Positions 1 through 10,280 of a DNA stretch of 23,858 nucleotides are shown piece by piece. The DNA lies in contig NW_006768843.1 in the NCBI RefSeq assembly GCF_000204055.1, positions 281,649-305,506 of the forward strand, in the 5' to 3' direction. The notes below the pieces were generated by a model, which was not told the origin of the DNA, did no database searches, and saw nothing but the letters and a program-made list of their open reading frames with translations. This DNA is from Melampsora larici-populina 98AG31 (Eukaryota; Basidiomycota; Pucciniomycetes; Pucciniales; Melampsoraceae). The position numbers and the translations under genes were made by a program. The first letter of the stretch is position 1, and each line of letters starts with the position of its first letter.

Positions 1-477
1 ACTGATTGTCCGTGACTTATCTGAACATTTAAGATTAAGGAATTTTCTGAGAATACGAGCACGATTACGTGCTTTGGTAGAAGCATAAAGTTTAACTAAT
101 GCGTCCCAGATGGCTTTGGGGTCTTTAATGTTAGTGGCATTGATTACCAAAGCTCGATTCTCAGGACTTAGCTTCCTCGAGATGAATCCAGCAGCTTTCT
201 TACGTCGACGTTGATAGTCTAGTTTGACTGCAGCGGAGGCGTCTTCAGCTGGTTCAGGCTCGGTTCCGTCGACTATGGAATCGAGGTCGCCTTCCATGAA
301 ATGCGCTAGCATTAATGGCGACCATCTTTGCCAGTCATGCTCCAGAGGAGTTATGTGCGTGGCTTCAGATGCGGAGTTGTGACTCGTCATTACTTCAGTA
401 ATGTTGTTGTGATCGTAGGTGATGGTGTTAGTTGGGGTTGCAGGTGCGGACGAAGTTCGAGATTGACCGTCGTTCAT
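1..477 (-). CDS. Ty1/copia-type Gag, N-terminal 159 aa, cut by window edge
   Basis: I translated this frame by hand on the minus strand. It is open from an ATG at 477 to the window edge, giving 159 residues with no stop. After a polar, Ser/Thr/Asn-rich N-terminus comes WQRWSPLMLAHFMEGDL, then a basic stretch (YQRRRKKAAGFISRKL) and AIWDALVKLYAS. This spacing of W..W, a central helix and W..L...Y is the pattern of the copia Gag family (UBN2/Retrotran_gag_2), which forms the virus-like particle around element RNA. Directly upstream in sense orientation lie a 43-nt leader and a half-tRNA PBS, which fits the first ORF of a copia element. The rest of Gag and Pol would lie left of base 1. Whether the element is intact is unknown. 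Family call is good; nothing identifies a named element. Confidence 0.85.
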   Translation of the reverse strand, partial: MNDGQSRTSSAPATPTNTITYDHNNITEVMTSHNSASEATHITPLEHDWQRWSPLMLAHFMEGDLDSIVDGTEPEPAEDASAAVKLDYQRRRKKAAGFISRKLSPENRALVINATNIKDPKAIWDALVKLYASTKARNRARILRKFLNLKCSDKSRTIS

Positions 478-519
478 AAGATGATATAGATAGCGCTGAA
501 TCTGATTAAGATGATTGTG

Positions 520-533
520 CTGGGCTCATAACC
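520..533 (-). promoter_or_regulatory. Copia primer-binding site (half-tRNA iMet type)
   Basis: On the minus strand this reads GGTTATGAGCCCAG. Its first 12 bases are the exact complement of GGGCTCATAACC, the anticodon stem-loop of fungal initiator tRNA-Met. Drosophila copia and yeast Ty5 are known to prime reverse transcription from a cleaved half of this tRNA. The site sits 43 nt before the gag ATG, and the same 17-mer, TTAGGTTATGAGCCCAG, recurs on the plus strand at 23524-23540. Confidence 0.8.
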
Positions 534-1543
534 TAATAAAATAGGAATGTGCACGTGACTGATAAGGAATCACAAGTTAGTGATGAATGAGAGCGCTTTG
601 GCTAGATATCACTAAGGAGTGATGAAGAAAAGAAATGCACCTGATAAGGAATCACAAGTTAGTGATGAATGAGAGCGCTTTGGCTAGATATCACTAAGGA
701 GTGATGAAGAAAAGAAATGCACCTGTTGGAAGGTAGCACGAATAAGACACAAGAATGTTTGAGTAAGATTACTGAGCACGATACGCATTAGTAAAAGAGA
801 GAAAACATATAACTACTAGCTAACCTGATAAGGAATCACAAGTTAGTGATGAATGAGAGCGCTTTGGCTAGATATCACTAAGGAGTGATGAAGAAAAGAA
901 ATGCACCTGTTGGAAGGTAGCACGAATAAGACACAAGAATGTTTGAGTGAGGAAAAACAACATTTACACGCAAACAATAGTGCTCTTTATAGTGATAACT
1001 TTCCGATACATAGGTTACAATCTTTGATCAGGTTTGTGTCTCTCATGCGCTGCTTTGGGACAAGGATCAAACGTATATGATAATAAAGAGAAAAAGAAGA
1101 AATAGAAATAGAGATGAGAACAGAGACGTTTAGATACTAGGACCAATGCGGACAGGTTGCTACGTTGCTTGATCAGGATGTTGGCCATTGGAGTTATATC
1201 TCAATATTTTTGAGTATGTATAGTTTGGAATTTTGCCTCATAGCTGTCTACAATTTCAATCTCATCACACCTTAGATGTGAAGTATTATATGGTTCATTC
1301 AGGATAATTTAGAAAAACACCAATTGTGTAGAGTCACTACCACTGGCTGAGAGTACTCTACTATTCTTGAGTAATGAACAAAGAAAAGTCGATTGCAAAC
1401 AAAATAAAATAACAAAATGAAGATGATTAAACTTATATATATATATTTTACAGAACGGATCTAGAATGATGGCACTGGATATCCCTACTTGCGATATCAA
1501 GCGCTATCATGTACCATGTTTTTTAAAAGATTGAATCCCAACA
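534..1543 (-). mobile_element. Probable copia 5' LTR on the minus strand (outer boundary uncertain)
   Basis: In sense orientation the LTR must end just before the PBS at 533. The sense end reads ATTCCTATTTTATTA, similar to ATTCCTTTA before the PBS of the right-hand copia element. A TATA-like TATAAAGAGCA lies at 981-991 (minus strand), about 450 bp from the PBS. The far end is not fixed. The best candidate is CCCAACA at 1537-1543, which reads TGTTGGG in sense like the usual TGTTGG start of copia LTRs, giving about 1 kb. No second LTR or target duplication is in the window, so the outer 500 bp could instead be host flank. No gene is visible in 949-1837. Confidence 0.5.
559..948 (-). repeat. Triplicated ~82-bp unit with a duplicated 42-bp partner inside the copia LTR
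   Basis: Unit A occurs at 559-640, 641-722 and 825-906. Unit B (42 bp) follows copies two and three at 723-764 and 907-948, so A+B is duplicated as a 124-bp block with an offset of 184 bp. The copies look identical by eye. Each A holds two small hairpins, ATCAC/GTGAT (loop 6) and ATCACT/AGTGAT (loop 4). Read in sense (minus), each A ends TTATCAG, and B ends CCAACAG immediately before A begins GTGCATT, so unit borders resemble AG|GT splice junctions. Confidence 0.9.
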
Positions 1544-1837
1544 TCAAGGCTAGAGCAACTCGCACTTGAGGCAACCAGGGCATCGGCCGCCGTAGATATT
1601 GATTATCAGCGCAAATGATGATCAAACACCTATGGACGTTCTCGAACCAAAAAGGGAACTAAAAACAGAGTGTGTTCTAGTACTCCTCGTGACAACTGAT
1701 ATCTTGAGTTTTTTGAGAGTCAAGATAAACCTAGACATCTCTAAGCGAAAAGATCAAACAATTGAACTCATGTTAGTGTGTAGATTTTAATTTCTATAAG
1801 GAATCTGACATAATTACGTACCATGTTCCACTTGCTT

Positions 1838-2430
1838 TCATAGAACAGCGATCCCTAAGATCTGCATAACTTCAAACCATTCTGCCTTCAATAAAGCCCA
1901 TCGTACACTACGGCAATCGCAGGCAGGTACGCCTTGCGCGTTGTGACAAGTTTTGTGTTGAAGTATAAAAGTGAAAAGTTTTTGCATGTCAATAACTCTT
2001 CGAGGCGCTAGTAAAGGTCCACCTCGGAACTGAGAATTTAAAAAAATTAAGATCACTTTAGCCTTTGTTCGTTGTTGCACTTTCCACGATTTTTATAGTC
2101 AGAGTATATACTCACGTTTTCATATCCATAGTGTTTTCTCCTTGACCATTCAATAGCCAAAGCTTTGAGGTCGCGCTCATAGATCTTGAAATCACGATTT
2201 GTTCTATCCACCATACTGAGACCCCCAATGGCGGCGCTGTACGAAGGTGGAGTTGAAGCATCCTCATAAGGCGGGGGTGTTGTGCTGTATGTGGGAGGAT
2301 GGGCTGAGTTACAAGGTGATGTTGACGCGCAGCGTGAAGAGACTTCCGTGTGAATGTCTTGAGTGTAATTGTTGACACTTTCAAAAAACTTTGAAAAGTA
2401 GGTGGACGCGGATCTGATTGAGTTGACCAT
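1838..2430 (-). CDS. Two-exon hypothetical protein, PPxY-rich N-terminal half, 168 aa
   Basis: Exons are 2430-2116 and 2029-1838, joined across an 86-bp GT-AG intron (GTGAGT donor, TTCTCAG acceptor) in phase 0, for 507 nt including the stop. The ATG at 2430 has a G at -3. Residues ~40-70 are Pro/Ser/Thr-rich with PPTY, PPPY and PPSY motifs, which in other proteins bind WW domains or ESCRT/ubiquitin-ligase partners. The C-terminal ~85 residues are charged and helical-looking (RDLKALAIEWSRRKHYG) and include a Cys pair (ACDC) and two Trp. No signal peptide or membrane span is apparent. I recognise no family; it may be lineage-specific. The gene reading is supported by the frame-keeping intron and the continuous reading. 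The function is unknown, and a WW or Nedd4-type interaction is only inference from the motifs. Confidence 0.65.
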
Positions 2431-2952
2431 CTCGAGGAGAAATATGTGAATGAGAGGGGCGATTTGGTTTTCTTCAAGGTTTTGCTAGAAGCTTTGATTG
2501 GGTATTATGACGACGCGAGGGTACTGAATTCTTGATCGGGTTTAACAAAGATCAACAGAAAAGAGAAATGGGCAAGATTGTGGAAGGAGACGGTGGTACT
2601 ATAGTCTATATGACTCGAATTGTATACAAACAGCTTTCGTAAAATACACAAATTTTAAGGTTTTTAAACAAAAATGTAAACACAGTTTGAAATATGAGAC
2701 AGCTAACTAAAGGTAGAGAGGAAAAGCAAAGGGTTGATGGATGAGGACGACAGCCATGATGGTAGTGTGCTTATATATATACGACTTTTGGGAGTAGATT
2801 ATCCGTTTGCCGCGCTATCAAAACCGCAACATTGCCTGGTCAGCCTGACTCCATAGTAAAGACCAAATATAACTTAGCGACCAAAGTCAAGTCGATGCGG
2901 AGCAGCATTTGAGAGCTTGTCTCCCCACCTCAGGTCACCGGTGTAGTGGATA
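2431..2952. other. Intergenic region with a TATA-like run
   Basis: There is no coding signal in these 520 bp. An alternating TATATATATA run lies at 2772-2781. It is 340 bp upstream of the minus-strand gene start at 2430 and 170 bp upstream of the weak plus-strand ORF at 2953, so it could serve either or neither. Confidence 0.4.
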
Positions 2953-3220
2953 ATGTCCAGTCATCAAACAGTCATTTTTATACAATCGACGCCGGCGCCT
3001 CGACCATTCAACACAAATTTAATCACCACTCTTGACCTGCCTGACGACGCCCTCGTTGGAGGTAGGTTGGAAGTCTACCTCGCAAGGAGATCAGCGCGCC
3101 TATCTATTCTATCGCATACCCGGACAAACTATTGATCGATACAAGAGAGACGGCACTCAAGTCAAGGATAAAGCATATGACTTTGGAATTTCTCAAGGAG
3201 ATGAAAACAAGCTTTCATAA
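2953..3220 (+). pseudogene. Small coding-like region broken by a frame change, possible decayed or mis-assembled gene
   Basis: An ATG at 2953 opens a frame whose first ~36 residues look protein-like (TVIFIQSTPAPRP, then LDLPDDALVG). Near 3060 the coding-like reading moves one frame over and continues as WKSTSQGDQRAYLFYRIP to a stop at 3218-3220. A GTAGGT donor-like site falls at the switch, but any acceptor there would leave an intron of about 25 bp, too short. It may be a frameshifted pseudogene, a sequencing error in a ~90-aa gene, or chance. It ends 8 bp before the 3' end of the convergent methylesterase gene. I recognise no family. Confidence 0.25.
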
Positions 3221-3227
3221 TACATTG

Positions 3228-4842
3228 CTACTGCTGTTTCTTCAAACGGGCTAAGATTTGTTCACTCGTGAATGTCTCATTTCTTTTGCAAAAAGTGATC
3301 ACCACCTCAGCAAGTTTCTCGGGATCGTCTTCGTGAACACAGTGACCCACATCAGCCATCACTGTCAGTTGATATTTACCTGTGGTGAATCATAGGAGTA
3401 ACATAAGTTCCAATCACTGGGCATGGATCAAAGAAGAGAAAACTTTGCAACCTTGCATTTGACCAATCATCAGATCTTTGTCTAACCTATCGGTGCCTGC
3501 CAAAACTAGTAAGCGCGCAGTCTTTTGAGACAAGAATTTTTTCGAAAGATCCTTATACCATCCTTCCCAAAATGGCTGGCTTTCGCGCAGATTGGTGATC
3601 CAAGTAAATTCATCTCCGCGGGATTGGCCTGGTGCTAAGGCACTCTTTTTAGAAGTAGATTCTGAGCCGGCTGAACTGGCTTGAGAGATTAAGCCTGGCA
3701 CAGATACCCTTGCTGAAGTCACATTGCGGATTGTGCGGGATTCAATACTACGGGAAACAAGAATAGATGAGCAAAATAGACCACTCTTGGTTCATCGTCA
3801 TGTAGAGAAAGTGTTTGATTCACTGATATTTTATACAGTCGGCTTTAGATTGAAAGCTTGAAGGTCGAAGGTTGACTAGGGATAGCATGTGGGGTAGCGA
3901 GGCAATGGCCGATCCTTCAGAAATATCAAGGTAATCATATCAAAGACCTGATCTAATAATCAAAGTTCGCCGAAAATTGAATACCTTCTACGACATCAAG
4001 GATGGCCAGCCCAATCACATGGGTTACTTCGGCTTGTATCCTGGCGCAAGCTTCAGTTACTATACTTCCGCCCATGCTATGTCCAATCAACACTAGAGAC
4101 GGGGCCGTAGATCGATCAGGATAGATCACCTTTAACAAACGGACCATATCGTCTGCGAGCGTTGAAAGAGATAAATCTGGTGGATCCGTAGGTACCAAAC
4201 CGATACGAGAGCTTCCTGTGAACAGACCCCCAAGGCATGAGAATTCAGGACGGAAGAAGTAGAAGGCTTCAAAAAACCCTACCATGTCCTCTGCAATCAA
4301 AACTCATCACTCCGAATTCACCCCGACCATGCTGACGAACTTCCTTTGCAAAACAAGCTGCGCTCAAGCCACAATATCCAGCACCATGATGGAATACAAA
4401 AACAACTCCATTCCCAGATATCGATCCACGGTCTTCTTCGTCCAAGTAGTCATTGCTGAAAGGCGATAGCGAGTCTGCTGAGACTGGTTTGGGTGGAGTA
4501 AGGTAAACTCGGAATTCGCCCAATGTATCGACTTTAATTGATAAAGCTTCTTGAAAATAATCAGATGCGGACAATGGCGAGTATTGATCCAATACCCCTC
4601 TGGATCTTGTCGATGTCCTGAAGGTAGCGCATGTAACAAGAAGTCATCCGATCAGGAAGGATCTACTTCATAGGTCAAGCCGGCCCATTTGGATTTTACC
4701 ACCGGCGAAGATCAAGAAGCGCAGAAAACGAGTATGTGTAGGGCTTCACTATTGTGGGTCGACCGAACGCTTACGCATAAGAGGAATGTGCTGGCAGATC
4801 CGCCACAACATCCGCCGCCTCTTCTGTCATTCGAGTGGTCAT
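3228..4842 (-). CDS. PPE1: Protein phosphatase methylesterase 1 (PP2A demethylase), six exons
   Basis: Exons 4842-4775, 4617-4283, 4215-3985, 3914-3824, 3747-3452 and 3379-3228 join to 1173 nt, 390 aa, with all five GT-AG introns (67-157 bp) keeping frame. The enzyme is an alpha/beta hydrolase that removes the methyl ester from the C-terminal Leu of the PP2A catalytic subunit. Visible family landmarks are SPLSASDYF near the N-terminus, the HHGAGY oxyanion loop, DCRGHG, the nucleophile Ser181 in GHSMGG, Asp208 in LDVVEG, WEGWYKDLS, LLVLAGTDRLDKDLMIGQMQ and His353 in GHCVHEDDP. A Ser/Lys-rich insert lies between Asp208 and the tryptophan block, as in the family. Length matches the usual ~380-400 aa. 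The start is uncertain: in-frame ATGs at 4983, 4842 and 4830 are all possible, none with a strong context. The last donor is GTTGCA, a weak site supported by protein alignment. Confidence 0.93.
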
Positions 4843-5424
4843 GGGAGCATATAATTTACCGTAAACGGTTTCTTGAAATCCGCCGTCAACCTTACACTCT
4901 CGTACATAATTGTGTCGTATCACGAGTATCACGGGCAGGCCAGCCGGGTCAGGGAGGGTATCAAGAGCACCATACGGGCTCATACGGGGCACCGCTTGTT
5001 CCGAGCCCTGCTTCGTAGGAGCAACGCTGTTTTCAAGTGTGTGCACGCAAAATTATTCCGTATTTGGATATTTGTTGGATAACATGAACATATCTTGTGA
5101 TAGAACGACAAAGCTGACTGAGGAGATTGCTGATACCGAAGCCCATGACGCATGAAATCAAGATTATCAGCAATAAAGAGACGAGTGCTGGCAGCCATGA
5201 AAGATTGAAATTGGATCAAGCTGGGAGGGGTGGGTGGCGAGACCTAATGGGGGGGGTGCGGGTGGTGTATGTATTACGGATCGAAACCTAACCCAAGCTT
5301 AATGATACTACCGCTCCCAGTTAGTACCGCTACAGTGCCGGTACTAACTAAAGGCTTTTGTGCATTATAGCCCTTGAGGCACTGACACACCGCAACCTTC
5401 AAGACTTTGCCGATATAGCTCAAA
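4843..5424. promoter_or_regulatory. Shared intergenic region between divergent PPE1 and ubiquitin-eL40 genes
   Basis: About 580 bp separate the methylesterase start (minus) from the ubiquitin-eL40 start (plus). The PPE1 reading frame stays open upstream of 4842, so the real start may be 4983. The right half holds a G8 run at 5250-5257 and the inverted repeat described separately. No canonical TATA box is obvious. A bidirectional promoter is inference from the arrangement. Confidence 0.5.
5319..5349. promoter_or_regulatory. Perfect 11-bp inverted repeat upstream of ubiquitin-eL40
   Basis: AGTTAGTACCG at 5319-5329 and its exact reverse complement at 5339-5349 flank a 9-nt spacer. A related direct copy, TACTACCGCT (about 5306-5315), precedes TAGTACCGCT (5322-5331). 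The group lies about 75-120 bp before the ATG, where ribosomal-protein gene promoter elements usually sit. It could be a dimeric or paired transcription-factor site. Confidence 0.5.
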
Positions 5425-6110
<686 letters not shown>

Positions 6111-7045
6111 ATTGTAATGATAAGACTAACTATGACAGGCACTACCTCGAAAACACATGTTGCCCTGTCCCCGTATGTTCGCCCTCCGCTCGGAGAGCGT
6201 TTCATATGGTCACCGTCATAAGATCCCGGCTTGTACACTCTTCTAGTTGCACTTCCCATTCTGATCGGCTTGCCACCATATGCCCCTGTCGACGGCTTCA
6301 TGGCTCTATGTTTAGCTTCCTCGCCTATCTAGTTTTCGGCTTATGTAACCCGACGTGCCGGTTTCCTACCCGAGACCTGTGACTTCAATGTGACCCAGTT
6401 GAATCACGCACCCCTTTTCATTGTCATGTCCTGCAGAATCAAGTACCTTTGCCTGATCTATCATCACTCTCAAACAGCGACTCCCGGGGATGTTGAGATA
6501 TTCTCCCATCTCGTTACTTGCCCTAGCGATGGCTTTTGACTCGTCACTCTATTGGCTCTGCCTTAGCTCTTCCACCCAACGTCGACCCAATTTCACAGCT
6601 TAATTGAGCCTCTTTCTGCCAAGCTAGTCGATGTTTTGCAAACAAGCAAATCACACGCTGAATCTACCTCACCTCTGTATACGTTGAACCCAGGATGCGG
6701 CGCTCACTGGTCTCGTCTCACAAGCGTCCAAGTTGGAAAATCAGTCTCAGGGGACAGCAAGCCACTGATCCTGTCTCGCTAAATTGGCACAGTCTGAAAT
6801 TCACATAACAGAAGATAAAGAGAGTGGGTCCTCAGGAGTCAGGTGTCAACATCCCATTGGTATTGTTTGAAGCAACCACACCCAAAAATATACAAAAATA
6901 GATCAAATGTCTGTTCGCAGTGGGGTTGGTCTCAACCTCTATTGTCTTATAAGGCATTTTGACAAGATATCAATGATGATTGGGAAAATCTTCAAGAGCA
7001 TATATGAGCCACTGGCATTCAATTTTCTAGTGAGAATGTAGACTC
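6111..7045. other. 3' flank of ubiquitin-eL40 and non-coding sequence
   Basis: The first few hundred bases are probably the 3' UTR and terminator of ubiquitin-eL40. Short open frames here show no protein-like composition. CpG is normal up to about 6500, then thins toward 7045. I see no gene or repeat. Confidence 0.5.
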
Positions 7046-8031
7046 GTCACCTGTGAACCCTTATTACTCTGATTATTGACAGTCACAGAAGGAACAATTT
7101 GCTTCTTCAACATTCCTCATGTCTGCTCTAGATTCAGTTTTTTTAAGGAAGTGTACTGGCTGGTGTGTTGGACAACACTTGGCAATAGCTTGTATTGATG
7201 AGTATCTTTGGAAACAAGATCTCACTATGTTTAAGAGGAAGAGATGTGCTGCACATTTCTATCATGGTATTGCATAAGTTGGTCATGAATTTGATCTATG
7301 CAGAGATGATTGATAAAGCAATTTTCAAGCCTTTATATTGCTATATTGTGATTTATAGTATAGGATTGATGGAGAGCAAGAAGTATCAATGCTGTGCACA
7401 AGAAGACAAAAGATGAAATATATCATTTAGCTTGTGGGTTGTAGGGTTGAATTGACAGCAACTCAAAGAGAGATTTGTTCACCAAGAGTTTGGATCCTAT
7501 CTAGTGTGAAGTGTTGAAACTTAAACACCTGCACTAATGATGGCTAAAGGGACATTATATGTTTTCAAGTTATGAGAGAGTGGTGCTATCACAGGTATTG
7601 GCTGAGGAATTAGATATGGAGGGATATGAGCTCATTTCCTTATATTTTCTAAAAGATATAAGTTCTTACTTTGTGACAATGATACACTGCCTGCCAAGTA
7701 CACCCTAGAGGTTGTGGGCCCTCTCTAAATTGACCAAGTCTCTCTCAATTTAGGCACTTCCTCCAAATCCTGTGGAGGTGGACTTACCAATGTGTTTCAG
7801 ACTCAGGCTGATTAGATTTGGATTTGACAAGAGCTACAGTATTCAATCCTCAATTACACAGTCCTACATGAATTTATCCATCAATGTCTTCCAGGAAAAT
7901 TATAGCACAAAGTCTTTCCCATCTATTGCCCTCTTCAGATTCTTCTCAAGAGGTTTTGAAGTCAAGGGGTCCAAAAAACTTCAGGGTAACTTTTGATTTC
8001 TATCTTTATTTTTATTTTTAACTAGATATTA
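7046..8031. other. CpG-free AT-rich block, no gene
   Basis: I read every line of this ~990 bp and found no CG dinucleotide between the one at about 7044 and the one at 8034, although C and G are both common and TG and CA are abundant. Open frames of 60-75 codons (for example 7195-7416 and 7772-7996) lack any recognisable motif. It may be an old, methylation-decayed transposon, but I could not name a family. Confidence 0.75.
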
Positions 8032-8068
8032 GGCGGCCAGCCGCCACACTGTAATAGCATCACAGTGT
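8032..8068. repeat. Two adjacent palindromes
   Basis: GGCGGC CA GCCGCC at 8032-8045 is followed directly by ACACTGT (8046-8052) and its complement ACAGTGT (8062-8068) with a 9-nt loop. A T-rich tract with TTTATTTTTATTTTT precedes them. The function is unknown; this may be the end of a decayed element, since it marks where CpG reappears. Confidence 0.5.
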
Positions 8069-8463
8069 AAAAACTGAAGTGTCAGGTTGACGTGCTCACA
8101 CAAAAGATATCTTGTATAGAGTGGCTACGAGCTTCAAATGATCTTTATCACCATGCACAGACCGCCCTTCTTGAGTTCCTCAGGTGGTGAGACTGTTAGA
8201 CATAGGAAGTCTGATATCCTTTCTTGAGATTAGAGGGGTGCTGGAATTTCACCGAAGTCTGATGAAGAAACTGCATGAAACTTTTTTTCATTTTTTTTCC
8301 AAACCTCTCCGTGTGTGCACTTCAATGTGCCATAGTAAAATGGATGCTGTGCATCATCAATCAGTAATCCACACTGTCTTTGCTTGTCACTTCTCAAACC
8401 ACAATTCTTGGAGTATCCTGATTCCTGCAGCTGCTGTTTGTTCATCTTGGCATGTTCATTTGT

Positions 8464-8628
8464 GGGATACAAAGTTAAATCTGGGATTTTTTTCCCAGTT
8501 TCCCAGTTTTTGTTTTTGGCTGTGTTTGGAACTTTCGCACGTTCTCCCAGTTTCTCAGTTTGCATTTTTGGCGGTGATTGGGAAACTGGGAAACTGGGAA
8601 AAAACTCCCAGTTTTAACTTTTTATCCC
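8464..8628. mobile_element. Fold-back (MITE-like) element with ~45-bp terminal inverted repeats
   Basis: The left arm starts GGGATACAAAGTTAAATC and runs on through TTTCCCAGTTTCCCAGTTT. The right arm ends with the near-perfect complement (GTTTTAACTTTTTATCCC). The arms differ at a few positions over about 45 bp and enclose about 75 bp. Open frames on both strands here (such as 8184-8636) come from the palindrome, not from genes. No target duplication is clear. Confidence 0.75.
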
Positions 8629-9859
8629 CTAATTGACTACTGTTATATCTGGAATTATATCCTATATGACTCACCTTTACCACACAATGTAGCAATATCC
8701 TTGAGATTGACTTTCCATCAAACCTTCTATGCAGCCTCTCCATCTTTGACCAGCATCTGTAGGAAGACCAAAACACAAGCAACAAAGATCAAAGTTTGTA
8801 CATACATTTCCTGAAAGTGTCAAGACATGTCAGGATTGGATTGAATTTGGGGCTCATGTTGTCAGAAAATCATCTCATCTGCAAAGACAATAGGCTTGAA
8901 TGGGGGATTGCCCTGGCGTCTCCCTGGACCTCTTGAGCTATCCTGCAGCCAACCCCTGCCGCCGGGGGATGTGCAGGGACTCAACTAAATAGAAAATGAA
9001 GAGCATTGAATTTTGAGTTCTATAATGGAACATTCCATTCTGGAACAAATGTAATTAGACTATAGCCCAAAGGGGAGGGAAGAAGTGTTTCTATGAACTC
9101 ATTTACAAAGAGACACAAGGTGTGCTCAATATCTTCCTTGGAAACTTTCTTCAAGATTTAGTCACATATACTAAGTAGGTTTCATCTGCATCAATAAAAC
9201 TTTGGTGCATGAGACATCTTTAATCCTCTGCTGTTTTTCTTCCTTTCATGTACTTCATAAATTTTTCATCTTATGTATTTTAGATTACAAACTATATTAA
9301 CCCAAACTATTTTTCAACATAGAATCAGAGTTGCCAAATTGAACTGCTCAACTCAGTGCTACCTTCCACCTCTCCCCCCGACTTTCTCATGCAAACCCAG
9401 GCTGCAGGGAGTGGGGGGAGAATGGTATGCTCCCAATTGTGCCCCTGAAATTCCCCACAGAAATTTTGGTCCCCAAGCTCATCCACCACAAGGGGTGAAC
9501 AATATATAAGCACCTATAAGTAAAAGGGTTAGAGTTGCCTAAAGGCTGCTCTTTCTATCAAGATAAAAAATGAGATAACCAAAACAATCGACTACTAAAG
9601 CCTGAATTACCCTGATGGTAATTGGCTCACAATAAAAAAATAACTCTCAACATCAATTAGGTGTTATTCCAGACTTGATTTCAACGGACTACGGACTTGT
9701 ATTCAAAAAAAAGAAATATAACACTACATAAAATTAAATATCTCCCCTTCGTAAGGGGGCGGATTTTAAAGTGACCAAGGACTGCTAAAATAAATTAAGT
9801 AAATAAAACTCTAGCTCTATTAGTGATCATCCAAAAAGAAAACATATATGGGTCAAAGA
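8629..9859. other. CpG-poor non-coding stretch
   Basis: CpG is absent from about 8565 to 8925 and again from about 8970 to 9378. Small inverted repeats are present: CTCCCCCC/GGGGGGAG (9372-9379 with 9413-9420) and CCCCTT/AAGGGG (9744-9758, 3-nt loop). No reading frame is convincing. Confidence 0.5.
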
Positions 9860-10280
9860 GCCCTCCACAAATACTCAAAAAAAATTATTTCATCCACGCG
9901 CACACAGCAGTCAATTATATCCATATTTCATAAACCCATAACCACCCGAACCCTTCCCACATGTCATTTCCCATAATTCACCCTTTTAAATCTCCTCGAT
10001 TGACCCTTTCATCCCTCTTGACAATCAACAACTTTGATTTCAACCCCTTCAATCAATTGAATTTGACTTCAGCAGCGTATCCATCTCCATTTCCTTTCCA
10101 ACAACCTCTCTCCGAAATCTTGACATTGCAAATCAACGTCACTTTCAACGAATCACACATAAGCTCGCATCGCTGATCGCCACATTGCCTCAATCTCAAC
10201 GGCAATTATCTTCTCCAGAACACTTCTCCTCTTTACATCCGAGAATCCCTGACTGGTTTATCTTGTTATCACATCGAGTA
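9860..10280 (+). promoter_or_regulatory. Orphan promoter/5'-UTR-like stretch ending in a consensus splice donor
   Basis: This stretch differs from its surroundings: it is pyrimidine-rich on the plus strand (many CTC, TTC, CATC), CpG returns, and it ends with ATCGA|GTAAGTT at about 10278, a consensus fungal 5' splice site. A 71-codon frame from an ATG at 9961 to 10176 is low in complexity and Ser/Phe/Pro/Asn-rich. The pattern resembles a transcribed leader and first intron of a fungal gene, but no downstream coding exon is visible before the MITEs at 11005. It may be a truncated gene or a non-coding RNA start. Confidence 0.3.

Noticed and set aside
534..536. TAA as part of the copia PBS
   Set aside because: It is shared by both elements but does not extend tRNA complementarity (the tRNA has CCC after AAC), so it is more likely the LTR end.
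4269..4282. Termination of the methylesterase after RGHG
   Set aside because: The apparent stop lies in a 67-bp intron; splicing restores the conserved GHG...DLSLSTLADDM reading.
4980..5219. Minus-strand frame upstream of the methylesterase
   Set aside because: It is out of frame with PPE1, no in-frame splice to exon 1 was found, and the composition is not convincing.
8184..8636. 150-codon plus-strand frame and its 111-codon antisense partner
   Set aside because: Both run through the fold-back element, use its palindromic arms, and show no protein motif.
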